64,000 nt of DNA from Thioglobus_C sp964448305 (GTDB lineage: Bacteria; Pseudomonadota; Gammaproteobacteria; PS1; Pseudothioglobaceae), in assembly GCA_964448305.1 (NCBI GenBank), contig CAYUWB010000003.1, forward strand, positions 14,123 to 78,122, in the 5' to 3' direction. The notes beneath the pieces are model-generated. The model did no database searches and was not told where the DNA came from. It was given only the letters and a program-made list of their open reading frames with translations. Position numbers and translations under genes: made by a program. Shown in pieces: positions 33,560 through 41,302 of the stretch. How positions within the stretch are numbered: position 1 is the first letter of the stretch; every line of letters starts with the position of its first letter.

Positions 33560-34624
33560 TTATAGTTTAAGGTTAGTTGCATTTTTTGCATCTGATGCAA
33601 ATTTAGCACGCTTAGCTTCAGGAGTAGGGATTAAACCTTTGTCCACAAGATAACCTTCTTCGCCAAATGTATCTTCATCAACAAACTCTGAGATGAAGTC
33701 GTTCATGCCTTTAATTTTACCTCTGTGAGAGTTTTTAACATAGAAGTATAGAGGGCGAGATACTGGATATGAGCCATCTGCAATATTGTCAAACGTAATT
33801 GCACTACCATCAACATCCGCACCTTTTACTTTATCAGCGTTTTGATCTAGGAAAGAATAGCCAAATACACCCAGTGCATTTTTATCATTCACTAACTTAT
33901 TGATGATAAGGTTGTCATTTTCTCCCATTTCAACATAAGGACCGTCTTCACGAATTGTGCGACAAAGTTTTTTGTATTGCTTTTTATTTGACTTCTTCAT
34001 TGCCTTCATGTGTGGGAACTTCTTACAACCACCTTCTACAGCAAGCTCTTGAAGTGCATCACGTGTACCTGATGTTGGTGGTGGACCTAGTACTTTAATA
34101 GCTACATTTGGAAGATTAGAGTCAACTTGATTCCAATGTGTAAATGGATTGTCAATCATCTGCTCTTTATTCCAATTTTGGCCAGTAGCGCCTGCTGGTA
34201 CTTTGGCAGCTAAACCTAAGTATAAAGACTTACGAGTCATTGCATTAAAGTTAGCGCCAATGCGTGAGTTAGCAATAGCAATACCATCAAAACCTACTAG
34301 AACTTCAGTAATGTCTGTTACACCATTTGCATGACATTTTTCAAATTCTTTATCTTTAATACGACGCGAAGCGTTAGTAATATCAGGAGTTTCAATGCCG
34401 TTACCTTTACAGAATAATTTCATGCCGCCACCTGAACCAGTTGACTCAATCTTTGGTGTTGGTAAACCTGTTTTCTTACCAAATGTTTCAGCTACCACTG
34501 TTGCAAATGGGAATACTGTTGAAGAGCCAACAATCTCGATGTGTTCACGAGCTTGCGTTGGCATTGTCATAGCAGTAGCAACTAGAGCTGCAACTGATAC
34601 AGTTGTTATTTTTTTAGATAGCAT
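33560..34624 (-). CDS. pstS: Phosphate-binding protein PstS
   Basis: PstS captures phosphate in the periplasm. The 354-residue protein has a signal peptide (cleavage near TQA-RE) and the typical phosphate contacts IVGSSTVFPFA, STGSGGGMKLFCKG, and PTSGTRDALQELAVEGGC. Two extra cysteine-containing segments (KKFPHMKAMKKSNKKQYKKL region) mark the alphaproteobacterial/marine type of PstS rather than the E. coli type. The ribosome-binding site AAGGAGG precedes the start, and the Pho box at 34696-34713 lies upstream. Confidence 0.96.
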   Translation of the reverse strand: MLSKKITTVSVAALVATAMTMPTQAREHIEIVGSSTVFPFATVVAETFGKKTGLPTPKIESTGSGGGMKLFCKGNGIETPDITNASRRIKDKEFEKCHANGVTDITEVLVGFDGIAIANSRIGANFNAMTRKSLYLGLAAKVPAGATGQNWNKEQMIDNPFTHWNQVDSNLPNVAIKVLGPPPTSGTRDALQELAVEGGCKKFPHMKAMKKSNKKQYKKLCRTIREDGPYVEMGENDNLIINKLVNDKNALGVFGYSFLDQNADKVKGADVDGSAITFDNIADGSYPVSRPLYFYVKNSHRGKIKGMNDFISEFVDEDTFGEEGYLVDKGLIPTPEAKRAKFASDAKNATNLKL

Positions 34625-34679
34625 TTCGCCTCCTTAGTTGTTTAATATTTTTTTCTCTTCATCTTGACAGAGAATGCAC

Positions 34680-34713
34680 AGTATAGAACGTGAATGTTAC
34701 AGAAATATTACAA
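34680..34713 (-). promoter_or_regulatory. PhoB box and -10 of pstS
   Basis: On the minus strand TTGTAAT-ATTT-CTGTAAC (34713 to 34696) is followed after exactly 10 nt by TATACT (34685 to 34680), a good -10. This matches the architecture of PhoB-activated promoters and separates pstSCAB-phoU from phoBR. Confidence 0.8.
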
Positions 34714-34739
34714 TATTTCTCTTTTAATAATCAGCGGAT

Positions 34740-36038
34740 TTAGGCGGCCACTTCCGTTTGCAGATGGTAATCATCAAACATTATTTTAAATTCAGAGCCA
34801 TGGTTAATTTCACTAGTAATGACCAATTGCCCATTGTTCCTTTGAGCTGATTGTTTAACAATACTCATCCCTAAACCAGTGCCTTGTATGCCTTCTGATT
34901 GCACATGACTTGCCCGATAAAAAGGTTGGGTGATCCGACTAATTTGTGTTTGATCTAATCCTGTGCCTTGATCTATAATTTTAAGACAGGCCTTGTCATT
35001 TTCAAGCTCCCAAACAATTTTAATGATGCCACTAGATTTTGAATATTTAACCGCATTCTCAACTAAGTTATAGACAATACTATAAATTTGATAGCGCACA
35101 CCTATGACACTTAAATGTGTATTAAGTTTTGTTTCAAATGTTTGACTTACCTCTTTTACGTTTTGCAAATCATTTAATACTTCACTGATAATATCATCAA
35201 CAGACACTTGCTCTTTTTCTGTCTCTAAATTGTTGTTTTGTTCTAGTCCGCTCAATAACAACAAATCTTTGATTAAATCATTCATTCGGCCTGAGTGTTC
35301 ATAGGCGGTCGATATCATATTTTTCGCCTGCTCGTCTAGCGAATCATTCTGGCTTAACATCTCTAAATAACCAGTAATTATGGTTAGCGGTGTTCTCATT
35401 TCGTGAGAAGCATTAGCAATGAAATTTTTTCTTAAATTTTCAAGGTAATATCTTTCCGATATATCGCGTACTGACAAAATACGAATATTGCGGTTAAGCC
35501 TGGAAATTGCCACCATTAAAACAACTTTATTGTTGCTTGGTGATAACAATTGAAATTCACTAGCGCCATCGTCATTTAATTTTTCCAATAAATCCTGATG
35601 GCGAATAATATTGTTAATAGGAATACCAATATCTTTTTTACGCTGTAAATTCAACATTTTCGCTGCACGTGTGTTAATCCATTGGATTTCGTTATGGGCG
35701 TTAATTACTACCGTTGGATAAGGGAAAGATCTTAGAATTTCATTAAAACGCACCATCAACTTTTGATTGCGTTTTTTTTGTTCAATTAATTCTTTCTTTT
35801 GTCGAATCGCATGGCTAATATAGCGATCCCAAAGACCACCACCAAATGGTGTATACTCAAATGAAACACCGGAGGATAGCCAGGTCTCAATTTCAAAAAA
35901 ACGATCCAACATCCAAATAATATAGGCCAGCAAGAAAAGTATGAGCATTTGCCAAAAATAACCAGTAAAAAAACCAGCAATCATTGCAAAAAAGATGACC
36001 CAAAATAAACGAAGTTTTTCTTGATATTGGTTATTCAT
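34740..36038 (-). CDS. phoR: Phosphate regulon sensor kinase PhoR
   Basis: PhoR is the membrane histidine kinase that activates PhoB when phosphate is scarce. The 432-residue protein has two N-terminal membrane segments (about 10-40), a PAS domain (residues about 95-195), the phospho-acceptor helix NFIANASHEMRTPLTIITGYLEM in two parts (IANASHEMRTPLTIITG), and the ATPase domain with NLVENAVKYSKS, DQGTGLD and GTGLGMSIVK. It overlaps phoB in ATGA. Confidence 0.95.
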   Translation of the reverse strand: MNNQYQEKLRLFWVIFFAMIAGFFTGYFWQMLILFLLAYIIWMLDRFFEIETWLSSGVSFEYTPFGGGLWDRYISHAIRQKKELIEQKKRNQKLMVRFNEILRSFPYPTVVINAHNEIQWINTRAAKMLNLQRKKDIGIPINNIIRHQDLLEKLNDDGASEFQLLSPSNNKVVLMVAISRLNRNIRILSVRDISERYYLENLRKNFIANASHEMRTPLTIITGYLEMLSQNDSLDEQAKNMISTAYEHSGRMNDLIKDLLLLSGLEQNNNLETEKEQVSVDDIISEVLNDLQNVKEVSQTFETKLNTHLSVIGVRYQIYSIVYNLVENAVKYSKSSGIIKIVWELENDKACLKIIDQGTGLDQTQISRITQPFYRASHVQSEGIQGTGLGMSIVKQSAQRNNGQLVITSEINHGSEFKIMFDDYHLQTEVAA

Positions 36039-36715
36039 TCTGGAGAGTTAATTAATCGATAACCTACGCCACGAATGGTTTTTAACAAGTCACTACCAGC
36101 TGCTTTTAATATCTTTCTAAGTCGAGACACACATACATCAACCGCCCGATCCGTTACTTCTGAGTGATCGCCCCAAACCAATGAAATCAGCTGCTCTCTA
36201 GAATAAGCACGCTTAGGGTTTTTCATTAACAATTTCATTAATTTAAACTCTTTTGAGGTCAATGCATAATTTTGTTGATTAATGCTAAATTCGTGTGAAC
36301 TAAGATTCAAACAAATGTTGTCGATCTTGATTAGGCTATCTGTGTTTGTGCGGCTTCTTTTTAGCAAAGCTTTGATTCTAGCCTGAAGTTCACTCAACAA
36401 AAAAGGTTTGACCATGTAGTCATCGGCACCAGCATCAAAACCTTTGAGTTTGTCATGTTCGCCACTCTTGGCAGTCAGCATAATGATAGGAATATCTTTA
36501 TACAGTTCATTGCCTCTAATCCAGGCGGCCACTTCTGGACCTTTGATATCAGGCAGCATCCAATCTAGAACAATAAGATCAGGAGATTGTTCTTTAATAA
36601 ACTTAATGGCGGTTTTGCCATTAATCGCACGTTTTATGTTGTAACTTGGTTTTAAATAATCACCCAACATCTGCAAAATAGCAGACTCATCGTCAACCAA
36701 CAATACAGTATTCAT
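36035..36715 (-). CDS. phoB: Phosphate regulon response regulator PhoB
   Basis: PhoB binds Pho boxes when phosphorylated by PhoR. The 226-residue protein has the receiver domain (VDDESAILQML, phospho-acceptor Asp in LIVLDWMLPD, and VKPF) and an OmpR-type winged helix with VTDRAVDVCVSRLRKIL and IRGVGYRL. It overlaps ccoS upstream and phoR downstream, so it is translationally coupled on both sides. As the operon carries its own Pho box, PhoB is likely autoregulated. Confidence 0.97.
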   Translation of the reverse strand: MNTVLLVDDESAILQMLGDYLKPSYNIKRAINGKTAIKFIKEQSPDLIVLDWMLPDIKGPEVAAWIRGNELYKDIPIIMLTAKSGEHDKLKGFDAGADDYMVKPFLLSELQARIKALLKRSRTNTDSLIKIDNICLNLSSHEFSINQQNYALTSKEFKLMKLLMKNPKRAYSREQLISLVWGDHSEVTDRAVDVCVSRLRKILKAAGSDLLKTIRGVGYRLINSPE

Positions 36716-36861
36716 GACTCTTTATCTTCATCAAACAAAATGCGTTGACCTTCGCCTTCAAGGTCATCGTATTGGCCATTTTTAATACCAAATACCAATA
36801 AGGCAACCAAAATAACGCCCACAATAATCATGCTAGGTATTAACCAATATATAACGTCCAT
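36712..36861 (-). CDS. ccoS: cbb3-type cytochrome oxidase maturation protein CcoS
   Basis: This 49-residue protein has one N-terminal membrane segment (MDVIYWLIPSMIIVGVILV region) followed by the family tail FGIKNGQYDDLEGEGQRIL and FDED, which matches CcoS (pattern SGQFDDLEGPAHRILFDDD). CcoS is needed for haem and copper insertion into cbb3 oxidase. No other cco gene is present in the window. It overlaps phoB by ATGA and follows arsC after about 30 nt, so it appears embedded in the aqpS-arsC-ccoS-phoB-phoR transcript. Confidence 0.88.
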   Translation of the reverse strand: MDVIYWLIPSMIIVGVILVALLVFGIKNGQYDDLEGEGQRILFDEDKES

Positions 36862-36892
36862 ATTGTATTAAGCATCCTTCAAAATGCGTAGG

Positions 36893-37297
36893 TTAACACA
36901 ATTTGTCTTTTATAGTCGGAATAAGTTGTGATTCGATTTGCTGGTATGTTTCTTTAAAAGCAGCATACTCTAAACCGTCCGGATCTTCAAACCCCACGTG
37001 AATAACTTCAGTAGCGCCTGGAAATACAGGGCAAGTTTCTTGTGCATTGCCGCAAACTGTTACCACCAAATCATAATCGACATCTATGACCGTTTCAAGT
37101 TTTTTTGAATGGTAATCATCACGCCATATATGATTTTCTTGTAGTATTTTTTTGGCATTCGGATTAACCCGGCCACTTGCAGCAACACCCGAAGAAAAGG
37201 CGTTGAGACAATCTGAAAGTCTTGCATTTAACAATGCCTCTGCAATAATAGATCGACACGAATTCCCAGTACATAATATTAATACATTTTTTTTCAT
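36893..37297 (-). CDS. arsC: Arsenate reductase, thioredoxin-coupled (LMW-PTP fold)
   Basis: This 134-residue protein has the LMW phosphatase P-loop LCTGNSCRS (Cys9, Arg15) and the redox pair VCGNAQETCP (Cys82, Cys89), the same spacing as Staphylococcus pI258 ArsC. That triad reduces arsenate to arsenite with thioredoxin. The gap to the upstream aquaporin gene is only 3 nt. The unit is preceded by a Pho box, which makes sense because arsenate enters through phosphate transporters. Confidence 0.92.
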   Translation of the reverse strand: MKKNVLILCTGNSCRSIIAEALLNARLSDCLNAFSSGVAASGRVNPNAKKILQENHIWRDDYHSKKLETVIDVDYDLVVTVCGNAQETCPVFPGATEVIHVGFEDPDGLEYAAFKETYQQIESQLIPTIKDKLC

Positions 37298-37300
37298 AAA

Positions 37301-37987
37301 TTAACCTCCACATTCACTTAAATCTTGACACTTAATCAACTTAACAAAAACAATTGACGCAATAATAGCGCCAATAATTGGTGCTACAATATACATCCAT
37401 AGATGATCTAATTGTCCGCTAACTATGGCTGGTGCGATAGATCTTGCAGGGTTCATACTAGCGCCGGTAATAGGCCCTGCAAACATCGCCTCAAGCCCAA
37501 CAGTTAAACCAATTGCAAGGCCGGCAAAATCTTTAATTGCTTTACCATGAACGGCAGAAGCGCTAATTACCAACATTAAAATAAAGGTCAGTATTAATTC
37601 AAAAACAAATGTCTGTTCGCTTGAACCGCTAGGAAGTGTCGCACCTAGATAGTGCACTTGCTCCAATGAGGTTATGTTTTCAACCATTAGCCAATACAGC
37701 GTTATGCTTGCCAAAATACCACCCAATATTTGCGCAACAATATATTGCAATGCTTTTAGCTTTTCTACTTCACCCATGATTAAAAAAGCAATGGTGACTG
37801 CTGGGTTAAAATGCGCTCCAGAAATATGAGCAAAACTATAAATCAGTGCAACAATAACAAATCCAAAGGTTAATGCCACGCCAACATGACCAAGTGCACC
37901 TGTGACATCGTTAATAATAATGGCGCCAGTACCAGCAAAAACTAAAATAAATGTGCCTAAGGCCTCTGCAACTAAATTTTTTTTCAT
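37301..37987 (-). CDS. MIP-family channel, likely arsenite-conducting AqpS type
   Basis: The protein (228 residues from the ATG at 37987, MKKNLVAEALGTFILVFAG) has six membrane segments and two NPA motifs, SGAHFNPAVTIAF and GASMNPARSIAPA. The frame is open further upstream but that part is not aquaporin-like. Aquaporins placed directly before arsC (aqpS in Sinorhizobium) let arsenite leave the cell by diffusion after arsenate reduction. The neighbour arsC supports that role; water or glycerol transport remains possible. Confidence 0.85.
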   Translation of the reverse strand: MKKNLVAEALGTFILVFAGTGAIIINDVTGALGHVGVALTFGFVIVALIYSFAHISGAHFNPAVTIAFLIMGEVEKLKALQYIVAQILGGILASITLYWLMVENITSLEQVHYLGATLPSGSSEQTFVFELILTFILMLVISASAVHGKAIKDFAGLAIGLTVGLEAMFAGPITGASMNPARSIAPAIVSGQLDHLWMYIVAPIIGAIIASIVFVKLIKCQDLSECGG

Positions 37988-37996
37988 TGTTTTATA

Positions 37997-38029
37997 GGTT
38001 TGTTTTTCTTCAAATATTATAAACAAACC
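37997..38029. promoter_or_regulatory. Hairpin in the aqpS leader
   Basis: GGTTTGTTT (37997-38005) and AAACAAACC (38021-38029) form a perfect 9-bp stem with a 15-nt loop. It ends 10 nt before the aqpS start codon on the minus strand, so it covers the place of the ribosome-binding site and could modulate translation. Confidence 0.5.
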
Positions 38030-38111
38030 TTGGATGATTTGAGAATCAAGCCATTGTAGGGGCCAATGCTTGACGTTTCAGCCACCTATTTGAGATTGTT
38101 TTTAAGGATTG

Positions 38112-38145
38112 AGTATAGTAATTTTTTGTTACAAAAATGTTACAA
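38112..38145 (-). promoter_or_regulatory. PhoB box and -10 of the aqpS-arsC-ccoS-phoBR operon
   Basis: On the minus strand TTGTAAC-ATTT-TTGTAAC (38145 to 38128) is an exact repeat of the 7-mer. It is followed after exactly 10 nt by TATACT (38117 to 38112). This is the best Pho promoter in the window. The start codon of aqpS lies about 125 nt downstream. Confidence 0.85.
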
Positions 38146-38264
38146 AACTGTTTATACATAGCACCAATACGAAATATTGCAGAATGATTTCAATAAAGGA
38201 TTAATTTATTATTTTGATATCAAAACTATTACTATAGATTCTTTTTTAATCATCTTTACTGATT

Positions 38265-39188
38265 ATGAGTTTCTCAGATTTAGTGCAATCACAACGTGAT
38301 TTTTTATCAAAAAATATAAAAGATGATTTGTCGCTTGTGGCTAAGCTATGTGCTATAAAAATTGTCAAAAAAGAATCTATGGAGTCATCTTTAAAGTCTT
38401 TTTTAGATAAACATCAATTCGCCCAATTGGCCTATATTACTGATCATCTTGGCATGCAGATTAGTGCTAACGTTAGCCAAGATAAAATCTTAGATACAGT
38501 CATTGGCCAAGACTTATCCAATCGCCCTTACTTTAAGGCAATTGATCATAATGAAGAATGCTATTTGTCTGAAACCCATATCTCTAGAGCAAGCTTAAAG
38601 CCCTGCATTAGTGCGGTTCATGTTATTTTTGAAAAAAATATTCTAATTGGGCTGGTTGTTGTTGATTTAGATGTTGAAGAGTTGCCACTTAGCCAACATA
38701 AAAAAACAAAAAAGAAATGGCAGCAAATTAAAGGCGACCCTTCAATTCGAGAAAACCTATTTAACCAAAACCGACACCCTTCGCTTATTGATAGATCAAT
38801 TATTAGTGTGCATAAAACCGCAATCAAGTTGTTAAAAAAACGCGGTGTATTTCATTTGCAAATTCACTATGCCAGCTCTCGAATTTCAGTTCGAACTTAT
38901 AGTGACCCATACTACGACAATATTCATACTATTGAAGAAATTGAAAATCCAGATCTATTTTTAATTTACCCTAAGCGGTCATACCCTGATGAGGCACTCG
39001 TTACCCTCAAACAAATTAATCAAGTTTTTGATCAATTTGAATATCTTAGATTTATGGATGAGAACCTCTACTTAAGAACAGCAAGTATCAATATCATTGA
39101 TGGTGGAATTTCACTCAATTTTTCTTGTGATGGTTCGCATTACTTGACGACAGAAGAGTTTTTATCGAATCTTGATAAATTTAGATAA
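38265..39188 (+). CDS. Soluble PDC/Cache-sensor-domain protein
   Basis: This 307-residue protein carries a PDC (Cache-like) ligand-binding domain in its first half, with the hallmark GQDLSNRPYFKAID and flanking strands (QLAYITDHLGMQISANVS and IGLVVVDLDV). No signal peptide or membrane helix is seen, unlike normal Cache sensors, which face outward. The second half (about 170-307) is of unknown type and has no kinase, cyclase or methyl-accepting domain. It is divergent from the Pho-controlled aqpS operon. A cytoplasmic small-molecule sensor is inferred. Confidence 0.7.
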   Translation: MSFSDLVQSQRDFLSKNIKDDLSLVAKLCAIKIVKKESMESSLKSFLDKHQFAQLAYITDHLGMQISANVSQDKILDTVIGQDLSNRPYFKAIDHNEECYLSETHISRASLKPCISAVHVIFEKNILIGLVVVDLDVEELPLSQHKKTKKKWQQIKGDPSIRENLFNQNRHPSLIDRSIISVHKTAIKLLKKRGVFHLQIHYASSRISVRTYSDPYYDNIHTIEEIENPDLFLIYPKRSYPDEALVTLKQINQVFDQFEYLRFMDENLYLRTASINIIDGGISLNFSCDGSHYLTTEEFLSNLDKFR

Positions 39189-39268
39189 AATGTTTGAAAA
39201 ATTGACACAAAAAAGAAGGTGAGCTTGGATGAAGCAATCGAAATTGCTAATTTCATACCTAAATAACC

Positions 39269-39377
39269 AGTATTTTTCTTTTTTACAAGGCAAATTATTA
39301 AAAATATGATTGAGCATAGTGAACACTATGTGATTGAGTATTTTTGATGATTCAACACAGTAAAAATGAAAAAGACG
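39269..39377 (-). repeat. Palindromic dispersed repeat, copy 1
   Basis: Read on the minus strand this 109-bp sequence starts CGTCTTTTTCATTTTTACTG and ends with TGCCTTGTAAAAAAG and AAAAATACT. Its start and end are almost identical to the copy at 50865-50974. The middle folds into a hairpin with the inner stem CATAGTG/CACTATG. It begins 3 nt after the hisD stop codon in the hisD direction. Confidence 0.75.
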
Positions 39378-39380
39378 AAG

Positions 39381-40673
39381 TTATTTAATGCGGTATCTGG
39401 CGGACTGCGCATGCGCTTGCAACCCTTCACCATCAGCCAGTGTAGCGGCAATATCACCTAAGACATTAGCACCTTCGTCAGACACCATAATTAAGCTTGA
39501 TTTCTTTTGGAAATCATACACACCGAGTGGCGATGAAAACCTTGCCGTACCTGAGGTTGGTAACACGTGATTTGGCCCCGCACAATAATCGCCTAGGGCT
39601 TCACAAGTGTTTCTACCCATGAATATGGCACCTGCGTGTTTAATACCATCCAACATTGCTTGCGGATCTTCAACGGATAATTCTAAATGTTCAGGTGCGA
39701 TTTGATTAGAGATAGTAATTGCCTCATCCATGTCTTTAGTTTGGATTAAAGCGCCACGATCTTTAAGCGCGGTAGCGATGATATCCTTTCTTTCCATGGT
39801 TGGTAATAGTTTGACAATACTTGCTTCAACTTGGTCGATAAAATCAGCATCAGGGCAAAGCAAGATTGATTGTGCATCTTCATCATGCTCTGCTTGAGAG
39901 AATAAATCCATGGCAATCCAATCAGGGTTGGTTTTACCGTCACAAATAATGAGAATTTCACTTGGGCCAGCAATCATATCAATACCCACTTGGCCAAATA
40001 CCACACGCTTAGCCGTGGCAACATAGATATTGCCTGGACCAACGATTTTGTCAACTTTAGGAATGGTTTGTGTGCCATAAGCCAGCGCAGCAACGGCTTG
40101 CGCACCACCTACTGTAAATACCTTGTCAACGCCTGAAATATAAGCAGCAGCCAATACCAGTTGATTGGTTACGCCATTTGGGGTTGGTACCACCATAATC
40201 AGCTCTTCAACGCCAGCGACCTTGGCCGGAATAGCATTCATGAGAACTGAGGAAGGGTAGGCGGCTTTACCACCAGGCACATACAAACCAACACGATCAA
40301 GTGGCGTAACTTTCTGGCCAAGTAGGGTGCCATTATCTTCTGTGTAAGTCCAGGTGTCTTGTTTTTGTTTATCGTGATAATCACGCACACGATCGGCCGC
40401 ACTTTGTAGTGCGGTTTTTTCATTATTGTCTAATGTGTCAAAAGCGTCTTTTAAAGCAGATTTTGAAATAGTAAGCTCAGACATATCAGATGCATTAACA
40501 CCGTCAAATTTCACTGAATAATCTACCAGAGCTTGATCGCCATTAGCCCTAATGTTGGCAATAATATCATCCACCGTTTTGGCGACATCGGTATTGGAAA
40601 CACTTTCCCAAGCTAATAATTTAGATAACTTTTCTTGGAAATCAGCCTGAGATGAAGAGAGCTGAGTGATCAT
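39381..40673 (-). CDS. hisD: Histidinol dehydrogenase
   Basis: HisD oxidises histidinol to histidine in two NAD-dependent steps. The 430-residue protein has the zinc/substrate residues in the blocks GPNHVLPTSGTARFSSPLGV, EHDEDAQSILLC (QAEHDE) and APEHLEL. It overlaps hisG by 4 nt. The palindromic repeat copy 1 follows its stop and may act as the transcript end. Confidence 0.97.
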   Translation of the reverse strand: MITQLSSSQADFQEKLSKLLAWESVSNTDVAKTVDDIIANIRANGDQALVDYSVKFDGVNASDMSELTISKSALKDAFDTLDNNEKTALQSAADRVRDYHDKQKQDTWTYTEDNGTLLGQKVTPLDRVGLYVPGGKAAYPSSVLMNAIPAKVAGVEELIMVVPTPNGVTNQLVLAAAYISGVDKVFTVGGAQAVAALAYGTQTIPKVDKIVGPGNIYVATAKRVVFGQVGIDMIAGPSEILIICDGKTNPDWIAMDLFSQAEHDEDAQSILLCPDADFIDQVEASIVKLLPTMERKDIIATALKDRGALIQTKDMDEAITISNQIAPEHLELSVEDPQAMLDGIKHAGAIFMGRNTCEALGDYCAGPNHVLPTSGTARFSSPLGVYDFQKKSSLIMVSDEGANVLGDIAATLADGEGLQAHAQSARYRIK

Positions 40674-41287
40674 AAGTTTTGTTCGATGCCTTCAACCCAA
40701 GTTTTAATTTGAGCATTTTTAGTTTTGAATGACGCAGCATTTACCACCAATCGGGAAGAGATGTCCTCGATGTGCTCTAGCGGCACCAAGCCATTGGCTT
40801 TAAGGGTATTGCCGGTATCAACCAAATCAACAATACAGTGTGCTAACCCAACCACAGGGGCGAGCTCCATGGCGCCATACAGTTTAATGATTTCAATTTG
40901 TTGGCCTTTAGCCTCAAAATAACGTTTGGCTGAATTGACATACTTGGTGGCAATTTTTAAGGTGTTTTGCTCTAATTTTCCCTCGTCACTAGCTGCAACC
41001 ATTAGTTTACATTTGGCAATGCCTAAATCTAGTAATTCAAACAAGCCATTAGCGCCGTGCTCAAGTAATACGTCTTTGCCAGCAATACCAATATCGGCCG
41101 CACCATGTTGTACAAAAACAGGCACATCGGTGGCACGAATAACAATTACTTTAACATCGTTAAGGTTAGTATCTAGGATTAGTTTTCTAGAGTTGAGTTC
41201 TGTATCAGCAATTTCTAATCCGGCCTTTTTTAGCAAGGGTAGGGTTTGTTCAAGAATTCTGCCTTTAGAGAGTGCAATGGTTAACAT
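40670..41287 (-). CDS. hisG: ATP phosphoribosyltransferase, short form
   Basis: HisG starts histidine synthesis by joining ATP and PRPP. At 205 residues it is the short form, which lacks the C-terminal regulatory domain and needs HisZ; no hisZ is in the window. The PRPP-binding stretch reads IVDLVDTGNTLKANGL, and the N-terminus ALSKGRILEQTLPLL is typical. It lies 15 nt after murA and couples to hisD. Confidence 0.96.
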   Translation of the reverse strand: MLTIALSKGRILEQTLPLLKKAGLEIADTELNSRKLILDTNLNDVKVIVIRATDVPVFVQHGAADIGIAGKDVLLEHGANGLFELLDLGIAKCKLMVAASDEGKLEQNTLKIATKYVNSAKRYFEAKGQQIEIIKLYGAMELAPVVGLAHCIVDLVDTGNTLKANGLVPLEHIEDISSRLVVNAASFKTKNAQIKTWVEGIEQNL

Positions 41288-41302
41288 GGTTTTTGTCTTT
41301 TT

